From Capitulum mitella (Eukaryota; Arthropoda; Thecostraca; Pollicipedomorpha; Pollicipedidae): a stretch of DNA of 64,000 nucleotides. The notes beneath the pieces were generated by a model that saw only the letters and a list, made by a program, of their open reading frames with translations, made no database searches and was not told the DNA's origin. This document shows positions 9,595-21,676 of the stretch, piece after piece (positions within the stretch are counted from its first letter, which is position 1; the number at the start of each line of letters is the position of its first letter). A program made the translations under genes and the position numbers. Location: assembly GCA_030062745.1 (NCBI GenBank), contig CP099839.1:37652816-37716815 (forward strand). Reading direction: 5' to 3'.

Positions 9595-12189
9595 AATGCA
9601 CTAACTGCATTGGAAAACATCAAGTCCAGAATTCCAACTTCAACTACACTGCTGATGCATTCGCTGTTGTAAACTGCGATTTCATGTAACGCTGCACTGT
9701 GTTCGGTAAGGCACATTCTTATTAGACGTCCGTTATGCGATTTTGGTTCTGATCCGATGGTTTTAACATAAAGCGGCTGCGGTCACACCTCACATGCAAC
9801 ACACACTCTGGTTCCTGAATCCACGTGGACTTTGAGTTCTACAATGAGTACTCTGTCAACTGTTTCTGGTTAAGCAGATCACCAGATGTTTTATCCGTTC
9901 AGTAAAAATATGCAGTATGTTCTGCCAGCATACTGTCACCAATTGCATGGAAACAAACACCTTGCGGCGTCTGAACAGCATGAAGGCAACGATGTAAATA
10001 TGTCGTTCGAACAGGAATGATATATAAATACAACTTCAAGCTATTCGTACATTCTGTTGCACCACTACCGTAGACAGAGGAGCGCTTGGGCCGCATGTTG
10101 CAACCCTGTGAAAAAGAGAGAACATGCGTGACGTACATGAATAAGTGTCTTCAAATAATTGACTCTTGAAAAGCCTCAATTCTGTACGTCCATCAGAAAT
10201 CTTAACACTGTCATAGGCCTCTCATTTGGATAAATTTTTACCGAAGTAGAAATATCTGTGTTTGTTAAGCTTGGAAATTTTCCGGCTCGCGCATCTGGCA
10301 ACCACGCGATCTAACTATCTGAGGAGAGCATGACTGCCGGAGGTCTACTGATGGCGTCAGTAGCCAAAGTCGTTTGCCAGGGTCGCAAAATAGGAAACTG
10401 GGCCGGCTGGAAACTGTGCCTAAACTGAAAAACGGGGTTAAGGATGTTTTCGAAAAAATGGCTTTGATTCAGTAGCGAGATAAAGTTAAAATGTGACGCA
10501 AATGAAAACCCATATCGAACGAATAGACAAATGAACACGTAAAGGCCGTGAACACTTCATGTGATCGCTGGTGGTAGTTACGGGCAGGGATGCAGTCAGG
10601 ACTTTCTTAAGAGAGACCCGGAGCTCACTGTGAACTGAAACCATTCGAAAAACGCCTGCTGGGAAGACGATGTACAATGGTTTCCACAAAAAAAATGCGG
10701 GCCAAAGGTGAGGGATGGGAAGGCGGGCCCCCTGGCCTCCCTTTGGCTGCGCCGGTGGTTACGGTTAGCAGTTAAGAGCATGCGCTCGTACCAAAACTGG
10801 AATTCTGACTCACTGGTCAGCATGTCTGTCAGAAACATTTACAGTCACAATGCAATTACTGTTTGGAAACAGAGCAGCTGAAGACCTTTCATATGGAGTA
10901 ATATGCTAACAAATATTTTGGGGTGAACCAGGATGTCATTAGTCGCGTTTGATAGCATCTGTACTCGTTAGTCTGTGGCTTATGACTCGCAGGTAGTGGA
11001 TCCGGAAATCTCTGGAGAAGAGCTTGGCTCGCAGGGTGTACTTCCGCGAATTGGGGCCCTCTGTTTTGACGTCTGTTTCCGCTATTACTGTTTTCAGATG
11101 CGTCGTCTACTTCTATAAGATTTTCCCACGAATCTGAGTAGTGCTGACTGCGCAGAGAAATACGACTATTGGCTGCTACATTCAGCATCGCGCGGCTCAG
11201 AAACCAAATTAGTCGTGCTATTAATATACGTTGTGGAGGTCGTCTCGGAATCTCTCGCAGTAAGGGGTGATGCTCTAGACCTCTCGACACGAGGCAGTCC
11301 GCCTCACGACCCACCCCCTCACACGACCCACTCCCTGTTCTCGGAAACCGTGGTCGCTAAAAACGATAAATTTTTGGGGAAGATGGGTGTTATAGAGAAC
11401 TGTATTGTTTGCAGATTTTAAGGACACTAATAGTGAACAGACCAAATCATGTAAAATGCTTCAAACCGTTCCATATCATGTGTAATAAAATTATTTTCCT
11501 AAACCAAAAACTCTTCTGTTCTAAAATAGTTTGAAGTAAAATCCTACAGAGTTCCAATAAACGTCTCTATTTGTGGAATGGTCCTACTGTTCAGCCGCTC
11601 AAGGCCGAGTTCGACGTCCCAGACAAAGTCATCTGGGATGCCCAAGGTTTTCTCGCTTTCAACAATGGGGGGGTTGCGCTTAATGTCATTCTTTATCAGT
11701 AATGTGACTTGGTACTTTTCGTGAAAAAGTCAGTACAAGCGACAAACAATGCAGATTAGTGTCCGGTGTTTCTTGGAATCGCTGTACAATGCCGCCAATT
11801 CTGATTGATCTATAACTCCTCACATCACCGTTTTACGCCCCTTGTTTGATGACGTTACCGTCTCTCATTGGTTGACATCACGGCAGTTTTGTACCTCCTG
11901 GCCCAGCTCGTTCCGTTTGTAGGGAGTATAAACGGCGTCCCGCTCGACGTCGCCCAGACACCTACGATTTTGAAGGCATAGTCGAAGGATCCCGGTACCA
12001 TGTGGGTGTCGGTGTAGTGGTTTGGTGAATGACTGAAGTGAATAAAAGTTGGATTTGGAGATTTCCTCTGTGGCTGACTCGCGAAAAAGACCGGCACGGG
12101 CGAGGTTGTCATAAGTTCAACTATCTCGCAGGCAGTTAAAAAGCTGCTACACATGGATTAACTTCCATACATGTCATTTCGAAAACTAC
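9595..12189. other. no supported gene; possible hAT-type right end near 10725-10752
   Basis: Frames up to 141 codons occur but none is recognisable. At 10725-10752 the sequence runs CCCCCTGGCCTCCC then TTTGGCTGCGCC. This resembles the right end of the hAT-like elements described below (CCTTGGCTACGCC). No matching left end was secured. Confidence 0.3.
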
Positions 12190-12374
12190 CCTCACCACTG
12201 AAGTAGTGGTTGGTGCAGTCCTTCACCAGGGTGTTTTGCAAGTTGTTCCAGAGCAACTGTTACGATGGCCCGAAATTTTTCAGCGGTCAAATCTGAACCT
12301 TTCTTCATCCTCCCTAAAAATCTGGGGTCATAAACTTGACAGGTTACTGACCTATAGCCTCTTTCTCGAGGCAT
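12190..12374 (-). repeat. dispersed repeat fragment shared with 26246-26284
   Basis: Minus-strand 12333-12373 (CCTCGAGAAAGAGGCTATAG followed by GTCAGTAACCTGTCAAG) matches plus-strand 26246-26284 in about 30 of 38 positions. On the minus strand this segment starts a 60-codon open frame (MPRERGYRSVTCQ...). The second copy has a similar start (CPRKRDYKSVTCQ). The shared frame hints at a repeat-borne protein fragment, but I do not recognise it. Confidence 0.4.
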
Positions 12375-12419
12375 GCTTTGGAGAAATCAGGATACCGTGA
12401 CGGCCGTTATGGGATAAGA

Positions 12420-13575
12420 AACGTCTTAAGCATTTTACGGTGCGCATTATTACCTAATCTTACGGATGGGTGCCACTCCTGGCGTCAGGGACCTCCGCAT
12501 TTTATTGCTTGTCTGGATAAAGGTCATCTTTAGTGAAATCATTTTTTTCTCGTTTGCCACGACTTCCGCAGGAGATATATTTTCCTAAACCGTATATTGA
12601 AAAGTTACAAAGGACATCAAAACAGTAACTAGGAGCATAATACGGCGAAGTGCATACAAACACACACACTATGCGTCCAAGCGCGTTGGAAAAACAAGCA
12701 TTGTACACATGCGAAATAGTTCTGGTAAAGAGACGAGAAAGCAGGAACGGAAATCATTCACCCCGTGGCCGTTGCACTCAAATAGTCTGAGAAGATTTCC
12801 TGTTATTCTGGACATGTTCTTGTCATACATGACTGCCATCATTAAATCCTTTCTGACAAATGCAATACCAGAGGTTGGAGCACTGGGCATTTTTAGTATG
12901 AAAACAAGGTTAAATTCAGTGGAAGAAATGGTGAGCCATTCTGTGCATGCAAGTCAAACTTTTGAACAAAAACAAAAAATTCAAAGCTGGCGTTCCAACG
13001 TAAAACACTTTTTTGAAAATTTCCGGTGTTATTCTGTAGTTTCGTAGTGCATTCTTCTAGTTCTGTGTACTTTTATATTTCTTCTTGAAGGGATCAACAT
13101 TTATTATCAGGAAGTTCTGCATAATTGATTTTATTAGTACAATTGGATGACTAATGATGCGTGAACCGGAAACCCCATTGATGATTGTTCGTAAGCTTAC
13201 ATCGAGTGGAATATGAAGCTGAGTAAGATATGCTTGTATTGTATTGCACATTTCCGGAAACTCACTCACGCAACAACACGCGGCTTGTACGTTTACAGGT
13301 CACCAATTATAAGGTGGAAAGTCATGCGAAATCAACAACGCAGTCATACACACACAGATACAAAAGAGGCAAATCATCTACGCTAAATATGGGGTCAAAA
13401 TGTTAGTGTTATTATAACCATTCAGTCTCAACCACTGTTTTAACGTCAGTGCAGAACGACTGAACATTTCGACAATTAAAGGATTTGTTTCGGCCGTCTC
13501 TGTTTGTACTCCACACCTGGCGCTTACGGCTATTTTTTAACTTGATCCTTTGCAAGAAAGAGTTTGTCATACATA
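12420..13575. other. AT-rich unassigned sequence
   Basis: A 112-codon frame at 12709-13047 and others show no recognisable domains. I see nothing supportable here. Confidence 0.4.
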
Positions 13576-13577
13576 TA

Positions 13578-14170
13578 CAGGGTAGTCCAAAAGTTTCTGA
13601 CCCACCATCACACAAATAGCCCCACAAATATTTGAGCAATGCTCCACACTGTTGACCCAGGAAGGACGGCTGATGACCATTACCGAAAGGACAAAATGTT
13701 ACCCTCATACACTCAGTAACTGATATCAAGGACACAATTCCCAAAACAAGAGCTGTGACTCCTGATGCAAGATGATGCCCAACCTCATACGGCGAAGGAG
13801 ACCTTGAAGATTCTGATAGGCAACAAGGTGGAAGTTTGGACTACTCGCCAGGAAATTCGCCAGATCTGGATGCTGTAGAGCACGTGTGGGCGTGTTTGAA
13901 GGACGTAGTCTTCAAGCATCCACGCCCTCGACACTAGGATAACTGATCACCAGTGTCAGGGATGAATGGGACAGCTTGACCTAGGAATATATTAAGGACC
14001 TTGTTGCAGGTTTTCCTTCTCGAGCGAAAGAGTGCCTGCTAAGTGAAGGAGCACCACGTGCTAACAGTACTCATGATCTGTTGACAATAAATGAGTAATT
14101 CATGGAAATATATTTTTCTTAACTTTCCTATAACAAAGGAGTCGCGGGACAGAAACTATGGACAACCCTG
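13578..14170 (+). mobile_element. Tc1-like DNA transposon remnant with terminal inverted repeats and TA target site
   Basis: The left terminus CAGGGTAGTCCAAAAGTTTC begins at 13578. The right terminus, reverse-complemented, is CAGGGTTGTCCATAGTTTC and ends at 14170. Both are flanked by TA (13576-13577, 14171-14172), the Tc1/mariner target duplication. At 593 bp it is far shorter than a full element. The interior keeps the end of a transposase: plus strand from about 13771 reads QDDAQPHTAK (second catalytic Asp region). After a frame change come SPGNSPDLDAVEHVW at about 13845-13900, matching the Tc1 PGNSPDLNPIE..W motif with the catalytic Glu. Frameshifts and missing 5' coding make it dead. Confidence 0.85.
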
Positions 14171-14857
14171 TACGTTTTAATATTTCGTAATGCAGGCACA
14201 AATCATATGTGGATTTTGTAACTTCGCTTAAGGCTGTATATATTTCTGACCGCTTAGCATTCGGTAGTAAACGATTCCAAGAACTTTGGGACGGACTGGA
14301 CATGAGTGCATTGCTGTTATGAATAAAGCTGTCTATGTTATTTACCCTGTTTTTATTTCACAGTGCAAAACGTATCATTGGATGAATAGGAATGTTTTTG
14401 CGTGAGTAAGGTTCTCGTTATCTCCGGTTTGAAAGATCGCATTAAATTGTCCAGATCCATTTGTATGCCCTTCATGCCGTACATTTCATGTAAACGTTGG
14501 TGAGTGTAGGCGCCTCATTGTCCAGAAGCCAAGTAATTAAGATATGAAATACCACATTTTTTGCCGTTCTTTCGTTGTTTGATTTCTGTTTTATATTATT
14601 ACGCTGTATCTGAATACCACAGCCTCAGCTTTGCACCACGCTTTTTGATGATGTGTATGATTCATTGGCATTTGCCCATGCAATGCATACTTCCCTCCAG
14701 AATTTATTAGTTCTAGATTGTGACATTCGAGAAATTGATGGTGCGTTATGCTCTCATAAATATTCATCATAAGTATTTATCTTTAGATATGACATTATGG
14801 CTGAAGAGGTCTGCCCATGGGTGTCTGGATGTGAGCTGCCGTCTTACCGAAGTGGCC
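14171..14857. other. unassigned AT-rich sequence
   Basis: Nothing recognisable apart from the short frames expected by chance. Confidence 0.4.
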
Positions 14858-16111
14858 TTCAACCCTGTTCGGGGGAGGGGCTAGACGGAAAAGCCGATTC
14901 CCGGCGGGAGGCGGATTCGCCCCCCCCCCCCAAGATCTCCAGAACTACACATCCGATTTCATTGCAACAAACAGCAATCGATTTGTCATGACGTAAACTA
15001 CATTTTCGTAGAAGGAAGTTTTCAAAATCTTGAAAAGACTGGATAAGGGGGAGACAAAAAGAAAAATCGGGGACATTTTTGGACGTGTTAAAACTCTGCT
15101 GATTATAAACCTAGTTTGATGCAGTTGGCATGAATCGAGAGCATATGAATAGGACTTGTGCTTTTGGTCCATAAGTTTGGACTTTTCACAAGATTCATAG
15201 GTGTTCATGGGATTGCGGGAATGGGAGGACTATTTTTTTGCGAAAACTGAATTACAAAAAATGTTAAAAACTTTTTCGTCTTCCACTACCCATGTTATGC
15301 TGAAAAGTGCAAATCGTATTCCACTGTTTTTATAATATTAACATAGTTGGTGCCAGGAACGTGAAAAGGGGGGCAACGGGGGGCAACGTTATGTCCAAAT
15401 GTTCATCGGACCAGCTTAAGACCTTTGACCCTTAATGACTTCCAGTTGTCTCAGAGTCACATGGGATGATTTTGAATGCATTTGGTATTGTCTGAAAACG
15501 TTTCCAGTCATCTAAAATAATATATAAATACTATTATATATTAACTATTTCTCTCTCTCTATATATATATATAAACAATTTCTAAAAGGTTATTTTATGG
15601 CTGTCCTGATATAGCGCACCTGAAACTTGGTACGCAAGTAGAAGACACATTTCTACGTCATATGTATTCCGGGTTTTTGCAGTTGAACATTAAGCGTCAA
15701 TATTATTATTGTAAAATTAGACAAGCTTTTTATCTTGACCTAACCTCATGAAGTAACCTCAGATCTACAAATTTATTTTTTGTATGCTTGCCAACTATTT
15801 ACCTTACAAAGTTTCTAAGGTATATAAACTTTAAATTTCCTTGTAAAGTTTTAGGCTCTATCTAGAAAAAACATTTTTGGCAGCCATTTTCCTTTCACTT
15901 GCGACACGGCCAAAAACTGCCTGAGGTGCTTCTCAAAAAGATTGCCTGGCTCCGCCCTGAGCGAAACAAAATTACAAAATCTTGTTGCAATACGTAGAAA
16001 GAGTACGTACGAAAATTCAATAAGTTTCGTCGAGTTGCGTCAGACACCGTGGAATTCACAAGCAAACAATCCGAGGGGCCGATTCGGCCCCCCAGCGGAG
16101 AATTGGGTTGA
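14858..16111 (+). mobile_element. TTAA-type element, family A copy 1 (most diverged)
   Basis: It shows the family A landmarks in order. The left end is a decayed TTAACCCT (TTCAACCCTGTTCGG). The GATTCCCGGCGGG and C-run block follows, then AGAACTACACATCCGATTTC and the AATCGATTTG(T/C)CATGACGT segment. At the right come the GGCTCCGCCCTGAGC segment and CCGATTCGGCCCCCC. The right end is AATTGGGTTGA in place of AATAGGGTTAA. A CT/TA microsatellite has expanded inside it (15550-15574). Open frames here are not related to transposase. Confidence 0.75.
15550..15574. repeat. CT/TA microsatellite inside family A copy 1
   Basis: (CT)n runs directly into (AT)n. The other family A copies lack it, so it arose after insertion. 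Confidence 0.85.
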
Positions 16112-16246
16112 CAACGGTACATATAAACTCAAATTTAATAATCTTAAATCTACCATCAGAAAAAGCTCGTCGCAGGTCTTATCTTCGAATTTTTCCTCCT
16201 TTACTGACCCACATAACTTTGTGCAGCCCTTGATTGAGAGTTTTTA

Positions 16247-17440
16247 CTTAATTTGGAGGTGGTTTGGCTGGGCAGTAAATGCGTTTGCATAAATTGGCAA
16301 AATGTGCGATTTTATAGCCGCTGTTCTTTCACTGAGATTAAGCCTTCTTTGGCTCCAACTCGCTATAATTGCCTCACATTTTTGTAGCAATGGGTCGTGA
16401 TTTAATGACGCAGTCGTGTTTGGATTCGTCTTATATAATGTGCCCAAAATTGTTATTTTAGTAGTCTGCATGAAGCGCGAAGAATGATTGGAGTAATACA
16501 CTGACGTTCCCAGAGCCATGGCTTTACAATGTTGGTAGATTAAGATATAGGCCTGGTAATTTTGCAAATATTCCTAAATCCCCAAAGAAGTGTGAAGTGC
16601 CATTTGCATTCATTCCAGGAAACATGAGCATAACTTGAAACTTTGTATTCAGTATTCCCGCTCCTGATGCCTCGAATATCTTTATTCGCGTTTGTTTTCT
16701 GTATGTTTCAAGGCAAATAAGAATAAATATGAGTTGACTGAGTTTTCCTGCAGACATGATCACTCTAGGTTAATTTTACATGACATATGTCCGTTATATG
16801 CAAGGCAGGCGAAAGCCACGTGAATAACCCGAAACTGAAACCCTGTGGAAACTTTTTATTCATCAAGGCTGTTTCGATGAACCTCTAGCTCATGGTACCA
16901 TATGCCTTCTATCAATCTGTACCAGCTAGGATTCCATTTATTTTGAGGGTATTGACAAATTCCAAAAGATCGTGTATCGGCCTACTATTGTCGCCTATGA
17001 AACCTCCGGATACTCAAGCCTTTTGCTCCTCTCGAATAAGCTTATCAATATTTGTCTGAAATCGTGCTTCTGTTACACCAGAAAAGAGTTTACATGACAA
17101 ATGTAGTAACGCGATTGGTCAATCACCATTAATTTGATTTTTGGATCTGTCTTTTTGGGGAATGAGAACTATGGACCCCCCCTGAGAGTCAAAGGCGCTT
17201 CACCGTTTTTCACACTTTCACTTATCATTCTTAGCAAGAGATGCTTTAAAATGGGGCTAAAGAACCTTAGAGAACTCGCATGGAAAACCGTCAGAGCTAG
17301 GCGTTTTGTTGTTTTCCATGTGTTTCAGGCAAATGGAAATCTGCAGAGTAATGTTTCGTGCAGCGTGCCGTATTGCTCCGTTGATAAAGAATCAGTTTGG
17401 TGCTGCGCTAAATGCCGACCCATTGCACTCATATCTGGCT
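16247..17440 (-). pseudogene. L1/Tx1-like LINE reverse transcriptase relic
   Basis: Minus-strand translation gives three collinear pieces of a LINE reverse transcriptase. At about 17134-17290, FFSPILKHLLLRMISES, then NGEAPLTLRGG and FPKKTDPK match the finger region before 'NWRPISLLN' in L1/Tx1-type enzymes. At about 16580-16640 comes FAKLPGLYLNL, then KAMALGTS (about 16500), the segment after the catalytic YxDD. At 16247-16440, ILGTLYKTNP, WSQRRLNLSERTAAIKSHIL and LPIYAN form the thumb. Stops and frameshifts separate them, and the YxDD box itself is not readable. The order confirms minus orientation. Clade assignment (L1/Tx1 rather than another LINE) is tentative. Confidence 0.75.
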
Positions 17441-17474
17441 CAGGTTATTGGTCCAAAAGTTTAGAAAAGTGACT

Positions 17475-18785
17475 AGTAGAAAAGTCATCGGTTGGTTGAG
17501 TTGGCATAGAGTGACCCATATATTTTTTCTAGATATAATATTTCTGAATTAGTGCTCTTGATCAGAAATCCATGGATATAAGGTGCAAGAACCTATAATA
17601 AACAAGTTCTTTGTCTTCATGCACATCAACGGATTAATGAAATACGTAGAACAACTCATGTCCAAATTGTGGGAAATGGGCTTCTTTACAAAGCAAGCAG
17701 CTATTAGGAATGCAGCTGAAATGGATGGAAAACGAACGAAGTGTGGTCTTAGTCTGAAGTTATATCTCCGAAAATAGCACATGAGAGAGCCTGCATAATC
17801 AGGACAAAAATCTCTGCCAGACGTCTAAATCTGAAAAAGAGTCTCAGATTTTTTGGACGGACACGACGTAGACATTTTCACAGTTCAGGTATAGTTCACG
17901 GATTATTAGTACTGTCTGTACTCATAATCCCTTGTTTGCCGGGGTAAATTCAGTGCTGTGAACGAGACGTTGCCCACTGTTCACGGCTAATCGTCTGTGG
18001 TCCTTAAAATGATGCGACTAAACTGAGGGCTGATTTTGACGTTCATGCATTCATTTTCTGTGCCAATTTTAAATTCCATTTCACTCAATTTCTGCTGACA
18101 CCAATCGAAACCGAGTGTCCCACAAAAGTGTCATATCGAGCGCACACCAGCAATAGGGTAAACAACATCAGCAACAGGGTCAGACGTCGGGTGCCTTTCT
18201 TGCTCAGCGGTCTCGCGTCCCCATCATTGAAACATGACAGCGCCTCCAACCACAAGCTCCAATAATGGCTCGGGCTCGTATATCCGAGTCTGGTGTTGGA
18301 AAGAGGTGGGATGGAGTGCTGGGATCGACAGATGCTTTTGGATGAGACTAATTGCGAAAGTTTTGTGGCCGCAGTAGGAGAGAGCACGACAATCTTTACC
18401 GCGCCACGTGCAGATTTACACGCAGTGGAGTGGAAATCCTTGTTCAGACTCGTTAACACTCGTATGGATGGCCGGCCAAATGTAATGCACTCGGTTGGGG
18501 TCGGAGGGGGACACTTTGACCCCTCTAAGACTTTAGAAACTAACGGCGCTAGAGGCACCAAACTGACAGGGTAAATGCATTCCTGAGGTATCTCTCTTTT
18601 GTAGACGGTCTACGTTGGTAGTCTGTGTTCTCCAAGGTAAAATGAGGCCAAATAGGGCAAAATTCGGCGAGGCTGGCCCGTCTGAGGTTTTTGGCGTGGA
18701 CACCCTTTGTCGCGGTGGAGAAGTAGGACACAAAACACTGCAATAAGTGATATAAAGTTTGTGACGAATGGCTCAGTGCTTTTGT
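17475..18785. other. no supported gene
   Basis: The longest frame (158 codons, minus, 18085-18561) has no recognisable domain and overlaps an open frame on the other strand. I see no repeat termini. Confidence 0.4.
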
Positions 18786-20012
18786 TTAACCCGCGCCCGG
18801 CGGGGTTAAGTATAGGCCTTCAAAGTGCCCTTCGCCCGGCGGGGGATATCCGTACCCCCCTAGGATCTGAGGCTCTGTGCGTCGCACAGAAAAATGTGGA
18901 GGACCAGCAAAGAGTCGAATGAGCGAATCGAATGGCGAGTCGAATGAGCACAATTTTTTTTTAATTTGGGCCAATATTGAGGTCATCAGAAGTCATGATA
19001 GGTCGGACTGAGCTGAACTGGAAGTGACGTAAAAGAAGGCATTGAAGTAATGATTTTCATTTTGGTGGGATGCGAAGATGATTTTTAACATGTCGAACAC
19101 TTTCATAAGCGCGAATGATCCATTTAATCAATGAGGTCAGGCCAAGCCACGACATAATTTCATGCATGTTTCTGGCGCTATTATGATGTATCGCGCTTTG
19201 ACTTACCCGGTGGTAACAACCGCAACAAGGCTGTATTGTGGATGATTCCCTTAGCATTGCTAAACACTTGATAAACATTTGTCACTGTCCTGAAGGTCAA
19301 TCTGGGTCAGATGACGTCATCAGAGGATCACTTATCTTTGGTGACTTCAAGGGACCTTAGACAGGTCTATTCGAGCGGCGAATTTGATCTCATCGTTCAT
19401 TTCTATCCCAGAAAACAATACATTATTGTTACTAGGCAGACAGTTTTGGTTTAATGCAAATCGTTTGTTGCGGGCAACGGATACCCATATCGGGGTCATG
19501 ACCTGATTCTAAGCCGCGTGTATGTAATGTAAATGATGTAATCATGGTCACGTTATATGATGGCAGCATATGTTATTGGTCTTGTTTTTGACAACATCTG
19601 AACATGAAAACCCCGCAAAAATTCTCCGAAATTCAGGCCAAATATCAAAAAGTGCTGAAAAGAATACTGGTTCGGGGTCATTGACCTTGGATTTTCCGAA
19701 AAATCCGGGATATGCAAGTTGTTACGTTTATTACATCCTCTTACACCTACAAGTTTCATGCAAATCTGTCCAGCCTTAAAAACTTGCTAGGATTACAATT
19801 TTTCCGGAAGTTGACCACTGGCCTGACCTTGTTCAGTGACGTAACCTCCTTGGAGTTTGCAATTTTCACATAGGGTGCAAAATAGATAAGAGAAAAGAGA
19901 TAGAAGAAACTGAAAAATTCGAGGCTCTTCGCACCGATGTTTCTTTGCTATACTCGGAAAACCTCATGAGGGGGAGGCAGATTTCCGTCCTTCCAGGCCG
20001 GGGGAGCGTTAA
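18786..20012 (+). mobile_element. TTAA-bounded nonautonomous element, family E
   Basis: The left end is TTAACCCGCGCCCGGCGGGG at 18786. The right end is CCGGGGGAGCGTTAA to 20012, whose reverse complement TTAACGCTCCCCCGG matches the left end loosely. A GGGGGATATCCGTACCCCCC block at about 18841-18860 mirrors the CATGAGGGGGAGGCAG block near the right end. The interior has TGACCT/AGGTCA-type half-sites (for example about 18980-19015, 19676-19690, 19820-19850). At 1,227 bp it is the same size as families A, B and D. No transposase is seen. Confidence 0.55.
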
Positions 20013-20540
20013 ATTATTTTTTCAGCAAAACTTGAGTCATATGTGTATCATTTTACAAAGCGCCATACACTTTCTTTTGTGTCTTCTCAGGGTCCATCCT
20101 GGCGCTCAGTTTGGATTTAGCATCCAAAAACAACTCAAAATTAAAATTTCTATCACAAAGGTCGCTTAAGGCCATCTGAAGGCAGCCTAGGTTTCTAACC
20201 TAGCTGCCTCAATAAAGTAAGGAAAAAAGCGTAAATGTGTTCCACAGAGTCGCCAAATCAAGCATGTAGCAAATGAATAGTAACTAGTAAATACACGCTT
20301 CACCGCGTTCCCCGCTTCCTCCCAATACTAGGAGATCATGACACGGAATGCTAGAACGAAGGCAAACCCAGCCGATTCATTTGTTCTTCGTACTTGTTTA
20401 CCCCAACGTATACCATACTGGGGTAATTTTGGGCGCTTAGCTCGAAATCAGCTCAAAAACGCCTTAGAATACAACTTCTGCTTTAAAAAAGTATACTGTT
20501 GCCAGCATACGGAAATCAAGCTCACCTGTCTTCAAGACAT
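20013..20540. other. unassigned; contains a 12-bp hairpin at 20181-20208
   Basis: GGCAGCCTAGGTT..AACCTAGCTGCC forms a short hairpin with one bulged base. It is followed three bases later by AATAAA (20211-20216). It could be a decayed 3' end of some transcript, but nothing upstream is recognisable. Confidence 0.3.
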
Positions 20541-20549
20541 AGGTGTACG

Positions 20550-21520
20550 GAAATGATGGCCTGTCTTGGTCGGCTGTCAAAAAGTGGACCAGCCGTTTCC
20601 GCGACGGTAGAGCCGTCATTAATGACGATGCACGAGCCGGCCGGCCACCAACGACACTAAACGAACTATACGCGCAGGCAGTGCATGAGCTCCTCAAGGA
20701 GGACAGGCGCTAGCTCTGTGAGGAGCTTGCCTCTGAAGTGGGAATCACCTCAAGTTACTTCGGAGACTCCTGACCATGAAACTGAATAGAACCAAGGTGT
20801 GCGAGAGATGGGCACCACACTCGTTGAGTGAGGGGAAGGAGCAGCGCCTGATCATCTTCCAGCAACCCCTTTCTCGGTTTCAGAGATAGGGTGAATCATT
20901 TTTAGAACGCATTGTTCCAATCGACGAGGCCTGGATAAGGTCATACGAGCCCGAACTAAAGCGCCACTCGGCAGAATGGAGGGCTCCAAATTCACCAAGG
21001 CTGAAGAAGGTGCGGCGCTCCCCTGCCAGCCTGAAGCTGATGGTCATCGCAGTCTATGATCACAATGGATTACTCACCGTCCATATGATCCCACCAACTC
21101 GTACAGTTAACAAAGAGAACTACTAGTCCTACCAGAGTAAAACGATTTGAGCGTGGCGATTCGCAGGAAGTGACCAGAGCTGCTGGAACACTTTTATCTG
21201 ACATCCTGATCTTCCATGACAATGCCATTTCACACAAAGTGGATGGTGTTGTGGCCCTCCTGGAGAACTTCAATTGGGAGGCGCTTCCCCACCCGCCCTA
21301 TTCACCAGACCTGAGTCCACTGGACTTCGACCTGTTCCCCAAGTTCAAGGAGCTCATGAGGAGATAGCGACACAAGAACATGGCAGCGCTCAAGGAGGCC
21401 GTGACCACGGGGGTGCAAGTGCTCAATAAAAACAGCTTGACAAGTTCCTGCCTCAGAGGTGGGAGACTGTGATTGGGAAGCAGGGGACTATACTGAAGGG
21501 CTATATGAAAGCAAAAGTGA
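20550..21520 (+). pseudogene. mariner (DD34D) transposase relic
   Basis: Plus-strand pieces of a mariner transposase appear in order. VKKWTSRFRDGRAVINDDAR then AGRPPTT (about 20578-20655) is the DNA-binding region. DEAWIRSYEPELKRHSAEW and SPRLKKVRRSP (about 20918-21030) hold the first catalytic Asp. At 21170-21367, FHDNAISHK and LPHPPYSPDLSPLDFDLF hold the second and third Asp, exactly 34 residues apart, diagnostic for mariner. FLPQRWETVIGKQG (about 21446-21490) is the C-terminus. All three catalytic Asp codons survive, but stops and frame changes split the frame into at least three parts. No terminal repeats were found. Confidence 0.9.
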
Positions 21521-21676
21521 TGTCTTGAAAACTGTGTGTTTGCGAAATGAAGGCCACAATTTTTTGCAAAATAAAAGCCTACGACTCTTACTTCATCGCA
21601 GGACAGTGACCCCACATGACCTTGAAGAGGTCAAAACCATAGATATGTGCGTTCGGTCATCCTCTGCCATTGTTTT

